Part shown: positions 1-12,223 of the stretch, one piece after another
Position numbering within the stretch: the stretch's first letter is position 1
Layout of the letters: every line of letters starts with the position of its first letter
NCBI GenBank assembly: GCA_933228895.1
Contig: OW121856.1
Coordinates: forward strand, 18,431,805-18,495,804
DNA: 64,000 nucleotides
Direction: 5' to 3'
Origin: Platycnemis pennipes
Taxonomy: Eukaryota; Arthropoda; Insecta; Odonata; Platycnemididae
Made by a program: the position numbers and the translations under genes
Notes under the pieces: generated by a model
Told to the model about the DNA's origin: nothing
Databases searched by the model: none
What the model saw: the letters and a program-made list of their open reading frames with translations, nothing else

Positions 1-2450
1 ATATCACCATCTTGCTAACATCACGAGCTCCATCAATCTTCAAAATTCAATATTTCTCTTGTCATAACTGGGTTAGCATTATATGCATGAATAAACATGT
101 CCAGAAGGCTAAATATTGCTTTTGACGACATAATTCATATCGCAATATTTTTTCTAATATTTTAGTTCACTGTTGGTTAGTAACATGTGATTTTCAAACG
201 TGTAAGTGAATGTTAGAAGGTATAGTAAAACGTTGTCGAATACTTTCCATAAAATCGAGATTACTGCATCTACCAGGATTTTTTCAAATGATAGAATCAA
301 AAAATGAACAAAATATCTCTACATATCTAACAATATGAGCCATATCCCTTTTGCTTTATTTTCGATAAAAATTCAAATTTTTCAATATTTATAAAAACAT
401 AAGACAATGAATTGCACCGATTGCTCACCTGATTTAATGAGGGACACGTTATCCCTCTGTAAGGAGAACAGATCGTGGGTATCAGATTTCTAGTCTCTTT
501 GTTTAATTATGGAAATGCAATGTCCACCAGTGATTTTTCCCCAAATAATAATAATAATAATAAATATGAAATTCTCCGAAAAAATATAGTACAGAATTAT
601 GAACGGAAATTAAATCGGATCTTTAGAATCCCCATAAGGCACTTCTTTCCATAGACAGTTTCAGAAAATGCTCATATTCTCGTAACTTTAATTCCCTGAA
701 TTTGTGCATACGAAATAAATAGCACTCTAAGAATCAATCCGGGCTTCAATTTCCATGTGTTTCTAGTCTTCCAAATTCATATTTACATTTTTCGTTAAGG
801 AGTAAATTAGATTATGTGGGCTATTTTAAGCCCCTCACTGCTGCCTGAAGTAAAATACATCACAATCATCTCGCTCTATCAACAGAAACCTTAAAAGCGA
901 AAGCTTATTGACAAAAACCTTGTCGACGAAAAATACATATTTTTAGTCTCTGTTTGCTCTATTATATATTTAGTATATTTTTACTAACTAAATACCTATT
1001 TCAATCAGAGTAAGGATATTAATCGTGTATGTAATATATAATGATTATTAAGTTTTAATTTTGTTGACTTTTTAGACTATTTCTGGATTTTCGCGAAAAA
1101 ATTATTGAAGTATATTTAGGTTTAGGTTTTTTCTTGAAAACCTTTCAGGAGGTATTCACCTAAAATATTCTACGGTGACCGAGGAATAAACTAGGCCAAC
1201 GAATGAGCCTCAGATGCATTCTAGTGACCTTGCATGACAGAGAAATTGAAAAAGGTCTTGTACTCTATATTATGGATAATAAATAGGAAGTTGTAATTTT
1301 TTTATGGCCTTCAAGAAAACTCCCTCAAAAAACACACTTTTATACTGAATATTCTGAGCATAAAAAATAAAAGGGCACGTCAAATAATACAAGGAGAGAG
1401 CTGAAGTTGGACGCTTCCGTAAATCAAATCAGTTTCCCAGGCGAAATCCCTGGGAAGAAAGCTTCCTTGTTGTATTGGGAAAGGGTGACGGAAAGCCCCG
1501 AAAAATATCCTGTTAAAAAATGATCCCCGTCACTTCGGGCGCGCAGTCGAGGGGGTGAGAGGGAAGGGGAGGGGTTGAAGAATGGCAGGCCCCACCCCCA
1601 TCCCTCTCCCTCGCTGAATAACTAATGACGATGACCCAAGGATCGCGGACGAGAATCGATAATTCAATTCCATCTCATGGATGAATCAGAACCCCTCACG
1701 CACGCAATTTCTGGGGCTACATGAATCCAAAAACTATGATCGGCGTATGCATAATGGGGAGAAAAACTATGCAATAATATGCAATACAAGACCCAAAGAA
1801 ATCTTAGGAAAAACCGGGTTGAATATTAAAGTGTTACGTCGGATTTCTTCGCTGATGAAGAAGCAATACTTCGAATCGAGAAAAATCACAGAATACTAAT
1901 AAAAAGTATTTTCTAAAAAATGGATTTTCTGTGTATTGAACTGTTCTCCTGTTCCCTGACATCAAAGCTGACATTGATATATTTCAGCAGAAAAATAAAT
2001 TCAGAATCCAAATAAACTGTTGCTCAATAATGACTGCATATAAATATTACCATTGCTATGCATTTCTCCCAAGGAACTCTCAAGAAAATAATCGCCGTCA
2101 CTCTATTTTAAGGTATGGGCAAACGTAAAGGGCTTGTATGATTCTTCGCTTCCACATGACATACATAACAACATGAAAATCTGCTAGGCATTGGCGTCCT
2201 TTTTAAATTTGGCCATTGCAAACGCGCTCAGATTGTTAGTTACACTTGCAGGTGATGTACTCTCACGTTTGAATAAATCCCACCGGAGCATCGCACAAGG
2301 GGATTGGAAGAAGTTTTTTCGTAGACAAGATGAAGTACACTCAGAAACTCCACCTTCTGTTCGCGTTGATTGGCACCGACATTTCGACAGGAAAATTTGC
2401 CGTCTTCTAGGTGAACGGTGCACCGTTGGGAAACCCTAGAACGCTTCATC
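1..2450. other. AT-rich intergenic stretch, no gene seen
   Basis: I see no supported gene here. Open frames are short (72-82 codons) and lack recognisable motifs. There is a short AAT trinucleotide run at about 544-563 and a G-rich, polypurine patch near 1530-1620. Confidence 0.6.
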
Positions 2451-2454
2451 TAAA

Positions 2455-2790
2455 TTACTCGCCCGGAAAAGCAGAGATCTTTCATGGCTCGAAGGTGTTT
2501 CCGAAAGAGCTAGTTAACGAGGATATTCGACCTCGATAAGTTTTACGCCCGCACCCACATCCCGAACGTCATCCGGCTCCCGGAGACGCGACGGCGCTCG
2601 AATGTCAAGTCCGCTTTTCGGATTCCGAAGCTCCGGCTTGACGTCCGCCATATTCGGCCGCAGACACGCCCCCGCGACATGATCATTACGGAGGGTTGGT
2701 GCTCAAGAGAACGCCGTATATCTTCAGAGGAACGCGACACCTCATTTAGCGCCTCGTCGCATTCCACAGATGCATGCCCCGGGAATCAAA
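2455..2790. other. CpG-rich island-like patch
   Basis: Base composition changes abruptly from AT-rich flanks to a CpG-rich block of about 330 bases. Several overlapping open frames exist on both strands but none shows a known motif. It could be a regulatory CpG island, an old exon or a decayed repeat; the sequence does not decide. Confidence 0.3.
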
Positions 2791-3866
2791 TGCGCTCTAA
2801 TTTAAGTAAAGAGACCATTCGGGCCATTTGCAAGACCATTTCAGATCTACAATCAGCTTTTGTTTGAAGCACAGCTTCGTTTTTTAAATGAGTCGTTAAA
2901 AAACACGAGATGATAATGAAACTCGGATTCCGCTCTGCGGCACTGCAGTCCTGAACTAAAAGGGGATTCCCATTTTGAGCGAGTACCTTAGCCTTCCCCT
3001 GCCAATTATAATAATAAATAAATAAAATAAACAGCAACGACATCATTAATGACTGTGCAATCTATAAAGATTTATACAAAAAATTAAAAATAATAGCAAG
3101 GCTTCACAAATATACTTTACAAAACGAATGTATCAAGAGAGCTTATTAGTAAATGCTACGAAGTAGTACGCCAGTCACATTATTGCATTGAGACATTCTA
3201 TTTTATCATTTAATAACCCAGAAAGATATTGATTATCTCCTTATAAATTCTAGAATTGGGGACTTATAAGATAGAAAACACAAAGGCCGAAGCTACAAAT
3301 ATGGGTCTTGAATAATTTAAATAGCATTTAAGGCTTACTGATGCAAATGAACTCAAGGAATGGATGAGAGACCCATTACTCGTATTTAGCTTACGTTGCA
3401 TAGTGGGAATAGAAAACAACCCAAAGATTTTATTCTTTACCTACGCTATCTGAAAATCCTTCTTTCAAGAATATGAGAGCTCGGAATTTTAGTTTTTTAG
3501 TCTAACGTGCACGTTGAGAATTGGATTATTTTTTCTATACTCCCTGCCGTTTTGAATTAATCTGCTCCTTACAAAGAATGATCCATGCATACGAAATTCG
3601 TTAGTTACAAGTACACCAATTTAGTAACTTAAAAAGAAAAACAGAGAGTTGTGAGCTTTGAGCTTAACGGGATTATGGCTCAAGCTACAAGGAAAATATA
3701 AGACGACAACCATTTATCCTTTCCTCCATGTTTACCCTCCTGTCTATTATAATAAGTGCAATTTTCGCTTAATTGTACAGCAGAAACTTGAAGAATTGGG
3801 TGAGTAGCAGGAGTCGTAGATGCAATAAAAACGTCATCACAGTAGTTGGTTATCGCGTTCAAATTT
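2791..3866. other. AT-rich intergenic, nothing recognised
   Basis: No coding, RNA or repeat signal that I can support. The stretch ends at the left terminus of a hAT element. Confidence 0.55.
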
Positions 3867-4318
3867 CAGTTAACCAGGTTGATACGCATTGCCAGTTTTG
3901 AATTTCCCTGACTTTTTCCTGACCTTCCAGACCAAAACATACATTTTTCCCTAGTTTGAAAAAAATCACCTCTTTCAAAAACTAAAGAAATAGAGTTATG
4001 TCCAAATACAGCTTCTTTTAAAGAATTAATGTTAAGTACAGGTACATCAGTTCTTGTACATAAAATGGAGCCTAAATAAAGCGTCACTAAAAGATTTATC
4101 TTTATGGTAAAAGTACATCAACTCTTGTACAATAAATAACACATCAAATATAAACCACAAAAAACAAGACCACACACAGTGGGCTTGAAATCCACGCTTC
4201 AAAACAAAACAGCTCATTCAATCATCTCTGCAGGCGGGCAAGTTCTTCGACAATGACCTGTTATTCAGATAGTTTTTCTGCTAAAACTATCATCTTCATG
4301 TCTCTCAGTTGTTTCATT

Positions 4319-4816
4319 TCATCTAAAATAGAATGTTTTTTGGACCGCAGACATGACCATTTCTTCCTTTTCCTTTCGCACTACCTCCAACTCTTCTTGG
4401 TACCTGTATCTTGCACTTCTAGCTTTGTTTACCATTGACTTTGTGGTCTTCAAATTTAGTAAACCACCAGCGGCCGTAATTCCGTCATAAACTTGCCTTT
4501 GGACGATTAGAGAATATCCCAATAGATTTTCAATGATTATTTTCTTGTTGATAGAGAAACATCTCTCTACATGAACATTTCCATGACTTAAAATTAGCAC
4601 TTTTTGGAGGAACTTATACAGGTTTACAAACTTATATTCACTAGATAAATAACTTTGCCACAAATGGCTCATTCGGGTTTCCGACCTTTTGAACTTTTTT
4701 AAGATATTTATCCTATACTGTGAATCACGCATCTGCTTGAATTCCCTTTCAACAACATCGCATTCTGAGGGAGAAATCCAGTTTCTTTTAGAAAATATGT
4801 GAAGAGTACTGGTCAA
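4319..4816 (-). pseudogene. hAT-like transposase, C-terminal part
   Basis: This is a 165-residue open frame on the minus strand. The segment LSHGNVHVERCFSINKK, at about residues 76-92, resembles the conserved C-terminal block of a common insect transposase group (small residue, glutamate-arginine, phenylalanine-serine), matching the hAT dimerisation region in layout. The C-terminus is charged and coiled-coil-like (RYRYQEELEVVRKEKEEM). It lies inside the 3875-6489 element and is preceded on the same strand by further pieces at 5304-5564 and 5655-5830, so it is the 3' end of a broken transposase gene. I recognise the family from pattern only. Confidence 0.6.
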
Positions 4817-5303
4817 ACTGCGTTTAGCTGTTTTTATATAAGCTACGACATTAGCTGGGTCACAGAAAGTTATTACTAGACAAAGACAATATTTATTGAT
4901 TTTCTAAAATCTTTGTTACAACACATTTTAGAATGCCGACACAATCCTCTCTAAATTCCTAAATTTGGTCTGGTGACACTTTCACCATCTTTGCTTCAGC
5001 TTTGACAGTTCCCCAAGTTCACATATTTTGACAAAATTAAGTTACTGTTATTATTTAGGTCAATCTAGTGTATAGTGCATTATTAAAACACTTCAGGCTT
5101 CACAATTAGGTTCATTAAATCAGATAAAAGGGCATAACGGTCCGTTTGTAGGAATGGTGCCAGAGGATTATTAGTGTAATAGGCTAGAAATGGCTCCAAA
5201 AACGTTGCGACATATGAGAAAAATGCCAGCTTTGATCGAATGAGCCTGTCCTCTGCCCTTAACTACGATTTTGAATTTCTGGGATTCAATCTTAATACTG
5301 TCC

Positions 5304-5564
5304 CTATCGCCACCTCAAAAAAAAACATTTTTTATAAGTAATCGTCGCTCTGTCATCCACAGGAGGATTGTTCACCCACCTAATAGGGCAAAACTCCTGG
5401 AAGTAGAAGTGGAAATAAGTCAGATCCTGAATATGCAATGTAGTCACTGCGCCGTGCCGGGCAGGTACATCTGTGAACAAATTATATTCTGCTCTCAAAA
5501 ACTGTACAACTATCCAGCCAGATCCCCTGAAGCTTGTCTTAAATGCCTTATGCAGAGTTTGCAA
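5304..5564 (-). pseudogene. hAT-like transposase, central part
   Basis: Minus-strand fragment containing a KAFKTSFRGSGW segment, a VPARH segment and EFCPIRWVNNPPV. This is the pattern of the central region of the same transposase group, where a phenylalanine-cysteine-proline-(T/I)-arginine-tryptophan-valine motif is conserved. It lies between the C-terminal piece (4319-4816) and the N-proximal piece (5655-5830), in the expected order. Frame breaks separate all three, so the gene is not translatable as a whole. Confidence 0.55.
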
Positions 5565-5654
5565 GCCACAAGAGCCTATGATCAGGAAAAAAGATTCTTC
5601 TTCGCCATTTTCTGCCGCGTTGTATGTCTCTAAATTATTAACAAATTCTTAATT

Positions 5655-5830
5655 AACGTCTGGGCCATCCACTGAGATTTGTAAAAGATGTTTGAGACGT
5701 TTGGTTTGATTAATGAAGGCAGACATAAGATCTGACGCATTATCATGGCCCAAGAATGCACAAGTTAAATGCTGAGAGGGTAACCATTTGAATTGGGACT
5801 CCAAAACAGAACAGCTAGATCCATTTGGCT
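5655..5830 (-). pseudogene. hAT-like transposase, N-proximal part
   Basis: Reading the minus strand gives an open stretch of about 50 codons containing CAFLGHDNASDLMSAF and, near its end, LLQISVDGPDVN followed directly by a stop. The LLQISMDGPNVN-type motif is a landmark of this insect transposase group. The stop falls where an aromatic or hydrophobic residue normally follows, so it is a disabling mutation. The remainder of the element toward 6240 has open frames but no motif I can name. Confidence 0.6.
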
Positions 5831-6499
5831 ACTCTTTCTACATTTATTTAAACTTTATTCCAAGTAAATAACACAAGGGTCCCTTTGTTGAACTTCGCTA
5901 ATCACCATTTCATAGAAATATGGTGCCAGATGGTAAACCAGCATGTAATCTATTTTATTTCTTCCAAATTTCATCGCTTCGGATAACTTACTACCGGGGA
6001 ACATTTCAGTCCGTCAGTCTTCTCCCAGGAAAAAGACTGCCGGACTTCCCAGTAGAGAGAGACGAATGATTCATGACAGTTTGTAGGCACCATAAAATCT
6101 CCGCTCTGGTTTACATCATCTCTCACCAAATACTTTGAAAAAGTCTCTTTATCTCCTGTAGCTGTGTAGTAGGTCACGTATTTCAAACTCCCAATCCCGG
6201 GATTACTCTTCTTGCCTTTTATAAAATTATCCATCTTCATTGATATTCCACATTTTTATGTATTTTTGTCGCTGTACCCCTGTCCCCTTACGCCTCCTAT
6301 TATTTACACCTCAGCAATCTGACGTAAAGGATCCGTAGAGCAGTTCAACGAGTCGCATTTCCAATCGGTATTGAATGTGGGTAATTTTTTCCTGACCAAC
6401 AATGAAATTCCCTGACTTTTTCCTGACTTCCAGACCGATTTGCCAGTACCCTTACTTTCCCTGACTTTCAAGATGCGTACCAACCCTGTATTAACTCAA

Positions 6500-7910
6500 T
6501 ACTTATTACAGCACTCCCGATCTGGTTGGGAAGCTTAAATGGGTCTGTACAAGAACTAATTCTGCTTCACGTCATAAGTAGGATAAGACTATGACATTGG
6601 GTGGAGGATTGAAATATATAAATATATTCATATAAAATTTTTATTTCTAGTCCTAGGCCTTACTCACCCTCGGCGGGCGAGTGGATTACTTAATAACTGT
6701 TCTCTCTCCATCGTCCGTTTTCCAGCTCCTAAAAATATCGATCGAGAAGAAATATCAAATTTTACTCCAGACCAACGACTTTTAATCCTCGTTAACGATA
6801 TCGGCTCTGTATTCTTTCTGAGTTTCGCGTTTCTCATTACAGCCACGAAGAACAATCATCCAGTCGAGGATACGACCCTTCTCCATTATCTATGGACTTC
6901 CCGAATCCCTCTTATCCTATGAATAATTTACCAGTCCTTTATTTGACCCACATAGGGGAAATTTCATAGAAGTAGTTCAACTTGTTAGTGAACTTCTGAA
7001 AACCCAATAATTACTCCATGAATTGAAAGCGAAGAAAAGCGCTTTTAATGTACAAATTTTAATTGTATTTGCATCTGGTAAAAATTCTTCGTAAACACTT
7101 AAACGCTGTGGGAAAGTTGTGATTATTGCATTTCTTCGTACTATTTATTCTGACGCGCTGCTTTGAGCCAAATCGTGATTTCTACTAAACATTTTAATCC
7201 TCAAGCACGTCGGGATGTGTTCGGAGACATTTTGACTTATCGGAGCCGTGATATTTGTGATTTTAATTGCATACCATCAATTTTTGTCCACCTGACACGT
7301 CCACCTGAAATTACTTTTTGAGATATATTTAATTTTGATCGCGTCATCTTTGGGTTAATATATTTCGAGCAACAAAAGATCATTGGCCAATTTTTTGGAA
7401 ATATTTCACTTTAAAAAATCGGTCTCGTCAACAAATTAAATAACTGTATCTTAGCAAGGAACTATTCCGATGATGCATTAATCGTAGTACACATTGATAA
7501 TAAGGTTTTCCAGTGGGTATCGTTATAACTCGCCGTTCTTAAGTCTAGGACGAAGAGATCATCAATGCTCAAAGAGGAATTCAAACCTGCGACCCTAAGA
7601 TTGTCAGCCCAGGGACTTCCGAACTTGGCAACCACGACCGGCTGATACATGCTGAATAGCAAAATTAAGTTTCGACTCCTATGCACATTAGAAAATTTCT
7701 GGAACATCTTTTCATGTACGAAATATTTTTTATCAATTTTAATAGACCAACTATGACGTATGCCGGGGTTTACAATCTTGATATCACATCAAATACTAGA
7801 TGCAATCTCAGTGATTCTCATATTTTTAACGGCTAAATAACAGCAATTAGTTATAGCTATCATTCACGGCGTACATAGCACCATGACCAGATTGCAAAAG
7901 AGATTTTTTT
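6500..7910. other. AT-rich intergenic, nothing recognised
   Basis: No supported gene, RNA or repeat. Open frames are short and featureless. Confidence 0.55.
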
Positions 7911-8240
7911 TTATTTGAGCGCCTGGACGGGGTCAAGGGATTTGAATTCTGGTTACCTCGCACGGAAGCGATCTGCTTGGGTTGTGGGTGTTAGGGGAGG
8001 GGGATGGTCGGGAGGGCGCATTGAAAATGGGGGATCCCACCGCCGCTGTCGATGTTTCTTTCTTTCCCAGAATTCCATTTTCACTTTCCACCTTCCCCCC
8101 CCCTCCCTCCCAAACTCCCCAGGACACACATGTCGAAGCCAATCGAGTCTCAGTAGGACGTGACGTCACTGCCGGAGAGCTGAAGAAAGGAAACCTCAGC
8201 CGTTCCGAGGCGCCGGACGTCCTCAAGGGGCGGAATCATT
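7911..8240. other. GC-rich, CpG-containing patch
   Basis: GC- and polypyrimidine-rich segment within AT-rich flanks. Overlapping open frames on both strands (82-122 codons) are low in complexity and lack motifs. I treat them as composition artefacts. Confidence 0.3.
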
Positions 8241-8391
8241 TTGAAGGAATGCTCAGAAGCATTTTCACGAAGTTTTCACCTTCGGGACGTTTTATTTCAC
8301 ATTTCGAGCGCTTGCTATTTCAGACACCCCTCCTATCTTGCTACGAATAGTTCGCTTTTGAAATTACATTTCCTGCAAATAGGGAGTGGAT

Positions 8392-8623
8392 GGGCCATAT
8401 TCAGAATCTCAACTACAGTCACGCGTCTACTGCATACGTCCTAAAATCTCAAATTCTAGTCAAATACGTGTGCAGATTCACCCTTCAAAGTTGGTATCAC
8501 TTCAAAGCGCCACGCTATGCACAGCTTCTAACCATACTGAGGGGAAACTATACACTCTCTTGAAATGATAATAGAGATTTCATGACGTAAGCGTTAGAAG
8601 TGAGAAGATTCTGAATACGACCC
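8392..8623. mobile_element. MITE copy 1 with GGGCC-ATATTCAGA ends
   Basis: The left end GGGCCATATTCAGAATCTC and right end (minus strand) GGGTCGTATTCAGAATC are inverted repeats. The unit is 232 bp and resembles its neighbour at 8641-8880, sharing ends and internal pieces such as AAGTTGGTAT and AATAGAGATTT. Confidence 0.55.
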
Positions 8624-8640
8624 TACGACCCGAAGACGAC

Positions 8641-8880
8641 GGGTCAGAATCAGAATCTCAACTATAGTCTCGCTTCTACTGCCTCCGGCCTAAAATGTAC
8701 ATCAAGTGAAATTGGTGTGTAGGTTAAGTCTGAAAGTTGGTATTATACTCTTAACAGACACGCTGTATGCCTCTTCGAACCACATCGTGGAGAAACTGTC
8801 TACCCTTTTGATCTCGTAATAGAGATTTTATAACGAAAGCAGTAGAAGTGAGACTGCGATGGAGGGTCTGAATACGGCCC
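8641..8880. mobile_element. MITE copy 2 of the same family
   Basis: It shares ends and interior with copy 1. Its own arms pair AGTCTCGCTTCTACTGC on the left with GCAGTAGAAGTGAGACT on the right, a perfect 17-bp inverted match. The right terminus reads GGGCCGTATTCAGA on the minus strand. Two adjacent copies separated by only 17 bp suggest tandem insertion or duplication. Confidence 0.55.
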
Positions 8881-8903
8881 TATGAATTCACTCGCAGGCT
8901 TGC

Positions 8904-9019
8904 AGTCTTGGTGTGGGGTGGTTAGGAAATTACTTTTCCATATAAATGCTGAAGTGCAACAACCTACACTTAAGCATTTATAAGGAAAAGGAATTTTCTA
9001 GCCACACCACAACAAGACA
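8904..9019. repeat. Foldback (hairpin) repeat
   Basis: Arms of about 46 bp at 8904-8950 and 8973-9019 are inverted copies with a few mismatches. Both read outward through a GTGTGG block, a TTACTTTTCC-like block and ATAAATGCT. It is probably a MITE or the edge of a larger retroelement repeat next to the hammerhead-like inverted repeat that follows. Confidence 0.6.
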
Positions 9020-9095
9020 GCAATAAATAATTGATAACATGACTAATAAATTCAACAAATTCAGGCGAGATATCGTGGATGTTCTTCATAATGTA

Positions 9096-9306
9096 AGAGA
9101 AACAATTGCACTTTTTCACAAATTGCTTTAATGCGTACAACGAGTTTCGGCTCACAGAGGTACATCAGGTTTATACATTAGGTACAAGACTTGTACCTGA
9201 TGATGGCTCTTGTACCTTGATGGTATTGCACCTAATGATGGCTCTGTGAGCCGAAACGCGTTGTACGCATTAAAGCAATTTGTGGAAAAGTGCAATTGTT
9301 TCTCTT
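9096..9306. repeat. Inverted repeat with hammerhead-like motifs (Penelope-type)
   Basis: Arms at 9096-9159 and 9242-9306 are about 64-bp inverted copies. The plus-strand right arm contains CTAATGA, then a perfect hairpin GGCTC-TGT-GAGCC, then GAAAC GCGTTGTACGC. This is the order of a hammerhead ribozyme core (CUGANGA, stem II, GAAA). A better core, CTGATGATGGCTC, lies at about 9197-9209. The left arm read on the minus strand has CTGATG, the paired CTC-TGT-GAG stem and GAAAC. Penelope-like elements are known to carry such motifs in their terminal repeats; assignment here is inference. Confidence 0.5.
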
Positions 9307-10935
9307 GATTTATAAATATGACTGTTGTTTAAATTCGCAGAAATCCACAATTTAATCACCTGAATTGATTTTTTTACGAGAAACAAGCATCGTTGATATG
9401 ATTTTGAGCATTATTTACAACAAGAAATGAAATGTCATTTGTTAATTTGCTTATTTCCACATTTAACATACTTTTGACTGACCAATTAAATAATAAACAT
9501 CTACTTTGTCACCTGTTGTAAATGATTTCAGCCAAGTTTCAAACCGATTTTCACCTAAGACACTGAGCTTGCCCGGGCCAAGGGCGTGGAATGCGCCCGA
9601 CCCCCGGGAGGTGGGGGGGTTGGGACGTGATAGGGGAAGGTGAGGGTGCTTTCCCACCCCATACCCTCCCACAACCCCTCCCCTAATCCCCTTGATCACA
9701 TGACCCTTGGTAGAGGAGAGAGGAAGGAAGGCTCGAGAAGGCGCCACTTGAAAAGAAAAGACAAAAAGGTTTTTTTTTTTAAGAATGAGACAACGGTCGC
9801 CGAGCGGAAAGGGCTGGGTACCGGCCACCGTACGAACTCCAATCCGATTCGACAACAGCAAATGAACAATCGCATCGTAAGAATGGAGAAAAATACAATC
9901 GGCCCGCTCGCTTTCTTACTGCGGAAAAGGAAGTGAAGGCGCTTTCCAATCGGAGACGCGGCTTCCTCCGAATAGTAAACGATCCAAGCCATCAGAATTC
10001 GGGTCCCATAAAGCGAGCGCTTCTTCTGGCAGGCGGAGAATGTAGACAAGGGGGCAGCCTTCGCCGTGTATTCAATGATGAAAAATATAAGAGTTCTTAT
10101 CTGCTTTTGAGGCAGGACTCTTCTAGGTATTCTTCATTTGCCATGAACAGTGGCTTTGTTTTTTCTCAAGGATACAATAAATTCTATTGAAATCTGAGCA
10201 CCTATGCGCATGCCTGAATTACGAAAAAAAATAAACCTTAACAAGCCTTTTGTAATGATTTGAGCATATGCTTTTGCATGAAGGTTTAGGCAGAGACACT
10301 ACATAAGCAACGCTGATATTTATTAATTGGAAAACTATCCCACCTGATACTTATTTTTCCACACCTAATCTATAAAACAATTATCTTGTGACATCGTTAA
10401 TCCAAGGTACCTCTCCTCCAACGCCACTGATAGCTTTACATTTTCCTAGTTTTTCAAAGTTGGCAATTGATCATTAAAAGGAAATAGTAATAGGAAAGGT
10501 TTTCAATTTCTTTTGTCGTGAACTCTTTTAACACTTTCGGTAACAACACTTGCACGAAGAGGTCCTCATAACGTAAGTTATAAGAATACTCTAAAATACT
10601 CGTATCAGCCGTTCAGTACTTGGATTGGTTTAATCATGTTACGGGTGTGCCCTAATCCGAAAGCGTGACAGCTCAATTCTAATCGAGCCGATGACGCAAA
10701 TAAATTATCGTACCGCTATCATCGATCGCTGGATTTATGAGTTTATACCTTCACTGCTCTGAGGTAGCTAATAAAATCTGATGGTACAAACAATACCACC
10801 TTTTGGGTTTATCACTTAATCATGCTCATTTTTGTAAACATGTATTCTTAAATAATAACTGAAATGAAGATCTCCGTCATTTATGGGAGCTAAGAAATAC
10901 TTTACATTCCCCAAATTCTATTCACCGATACAGCT
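9307..10935. other. Intergenic; GC-richer 9540-10040
   Basis: No gene supported. A GC-rich block at about 9540-10040 has overlapping open frames on both strands without motifs. The rest is AT-rich. Confidence 0.45.
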
Positions 10936-10936
10936 C

Positions 10937-11230
10937 AGGGGGGAATGGTGGCCCAGTGGATAGAGTGATGTGACCTACCAACCTTACGTCCAGGGTTTAA
11001 GTCCAGTGGAGGCCAATTTGGATACGTCCAGCTTCAGCGAAGCTGTGTGATTTTCTGTGTGACCAAATTACAGGGAAATCCACAAGAATCACTGGGAAAG
11101 GAACTGTCTCCCCTACACCTGCCCTAATCCGCTTGCCGATGAGAGAACTTCACACACCGTTGAACTTACTGCGCACTTGTTGAGCTTCACCCTCACCAAC
11201 CATACCAACTTTCGGGTTGAGCACTCTTTT
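10937..11230 (+). mobile_element. tRNA-derived SINE
   Basis: The head has a pol III A-box-like TGGCCCAGTGGATAGAG near 10950 and a B-box-like GGTTTAAGTCC near 10995, followed by a tRNA-unrelated body. The body (GGGAAAGGAACTG, then GAACTTCACAC and a GGGTTGAGCAC end) resembles the SINEs at 33676 and 39721, showing an interspersed family. Confidence 0.6.
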
Positions 11231-11339
11231 TGGATAGAAGCAACTAAAGCTATTTCCCAAAAACATGGTCGCAAAATAATGCATCCTCCAGCCGGTATGC
11301 GATTAAAACATTCATGCCCTTATCCGTGATATATTTTGA

Positions 11340-11720
11340 AATGTATCCTCTCCATTTAACTTCAATATTCTTCTCCAGCACCATGTTTCGAAGGCTTTAA
11401 TCCTTCACTGGTCTGATGGATGGTCGGAGGTTTCCGGATGTTCCATGTCTCGGACGTATGGAGTGCCACGCTCCATACGAATGTTTTGGTGAAGCGCTTC
11501 CTTGCTTGCAGCCGTAGGTTTTTTGAGCAAAGTAGTCTCGTCTTCATGAACGCCTCCTTAGCTAGTGCTATTCTTCACTTGATTTCGGTCGAGCTTCTTC
11601 CATCCCAAGTTATAATGCTGCCGAGGTAGGTGAAGTTCCCCAATTATTCTAATTTCACTCCTTGAATTGTGATATCTGCCTTCTATTTCTTTCTTCCACT
11701 CACTAGGATTTTAGTTTTCT
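11340..11720 (-). pseudogene. Non-LTR retrotransposon 3' coding relic
   Basis: The minus strand carries short pieces of a LINE C-terminal domain: a segment like SVALHTSETWNIRK corresponds to the AL(Y/H)GSETW block downstream of the reverse transcriptase in RTE-related LINEs. The frame is broken and the flanks are unclear. Confidence 0.5.
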
Positions 11721-11724
11721 TCTT

Positions 11725-12222
11725 ACTGATTCTAATATAATATTACTTATCTTATTGATGTCCACATTGTATTGCTTAACTGTTGGTGCTGTTATCACTT
11801 TTCGTACGGAAATGATGCATCAGATTGAAACGAGAACAAATGGTTCGGCCGACTGGTTCCTCACGCTCTTTGAGACACCTGGGTAAAATAAATGCAGCAT
11901 GCTAGCGAATCCGTCGAAAGAACAAGATACTGGCAGTGCGCCTTGCGACGATTACCAAAACCAACTAGACGAGTCTCGCGTCTATTCCGAGAGTCGGGAG
12001 CGACACCAGCGCCGATCATAACCAAGTTTCACGAGTTATGGGTGATGTATAGATCTGTCGAGTTTCTTTCAGCGCGCCTTCCGTGATTCTCCGGAATGGT
12101 CGTTAATATTGAGTACCACTTCCGAGGGTTCCGCCAGGGTTAGAGCCTCAAATTCGGTCTTCCCCGGGGCCTTATTCCGTTATAGTAAATTTTTCACATC
12201 GTGGGCCAACTCGGGATGAGGG
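11725..12222. other. Intergenic, nothing recognised
   Basis: A CpG-containing stretch at 11880-12190 has no motif. No gene supported. Confidence 0.45.
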
Positions 12223-12223
12223 A

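Larger units (their letters stand above)
3875..6489 (-). mobile_element. Decayed hAT DNA transposon (about 2.6 kb)
   Basis: The two ends are imperfect inverted repeats: left CAGGTTGATACGCAT at 3875, right (read on the minus strand) CAGGGTTGGTACGCAT ending at 6489. Both carry subterminal runs of TTTCCCTGACTTTTTCCTGAC type, a pattern of hAT-family ends. Minus-strand transposase fragments lie between them. The flanks share only TTAAC (left AGTTAAC, right ATTAACT), so the 8-bp target duplication is blurred. The element is old: the transposase is broken by stops and frameshifts. Confidence 0.7.
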
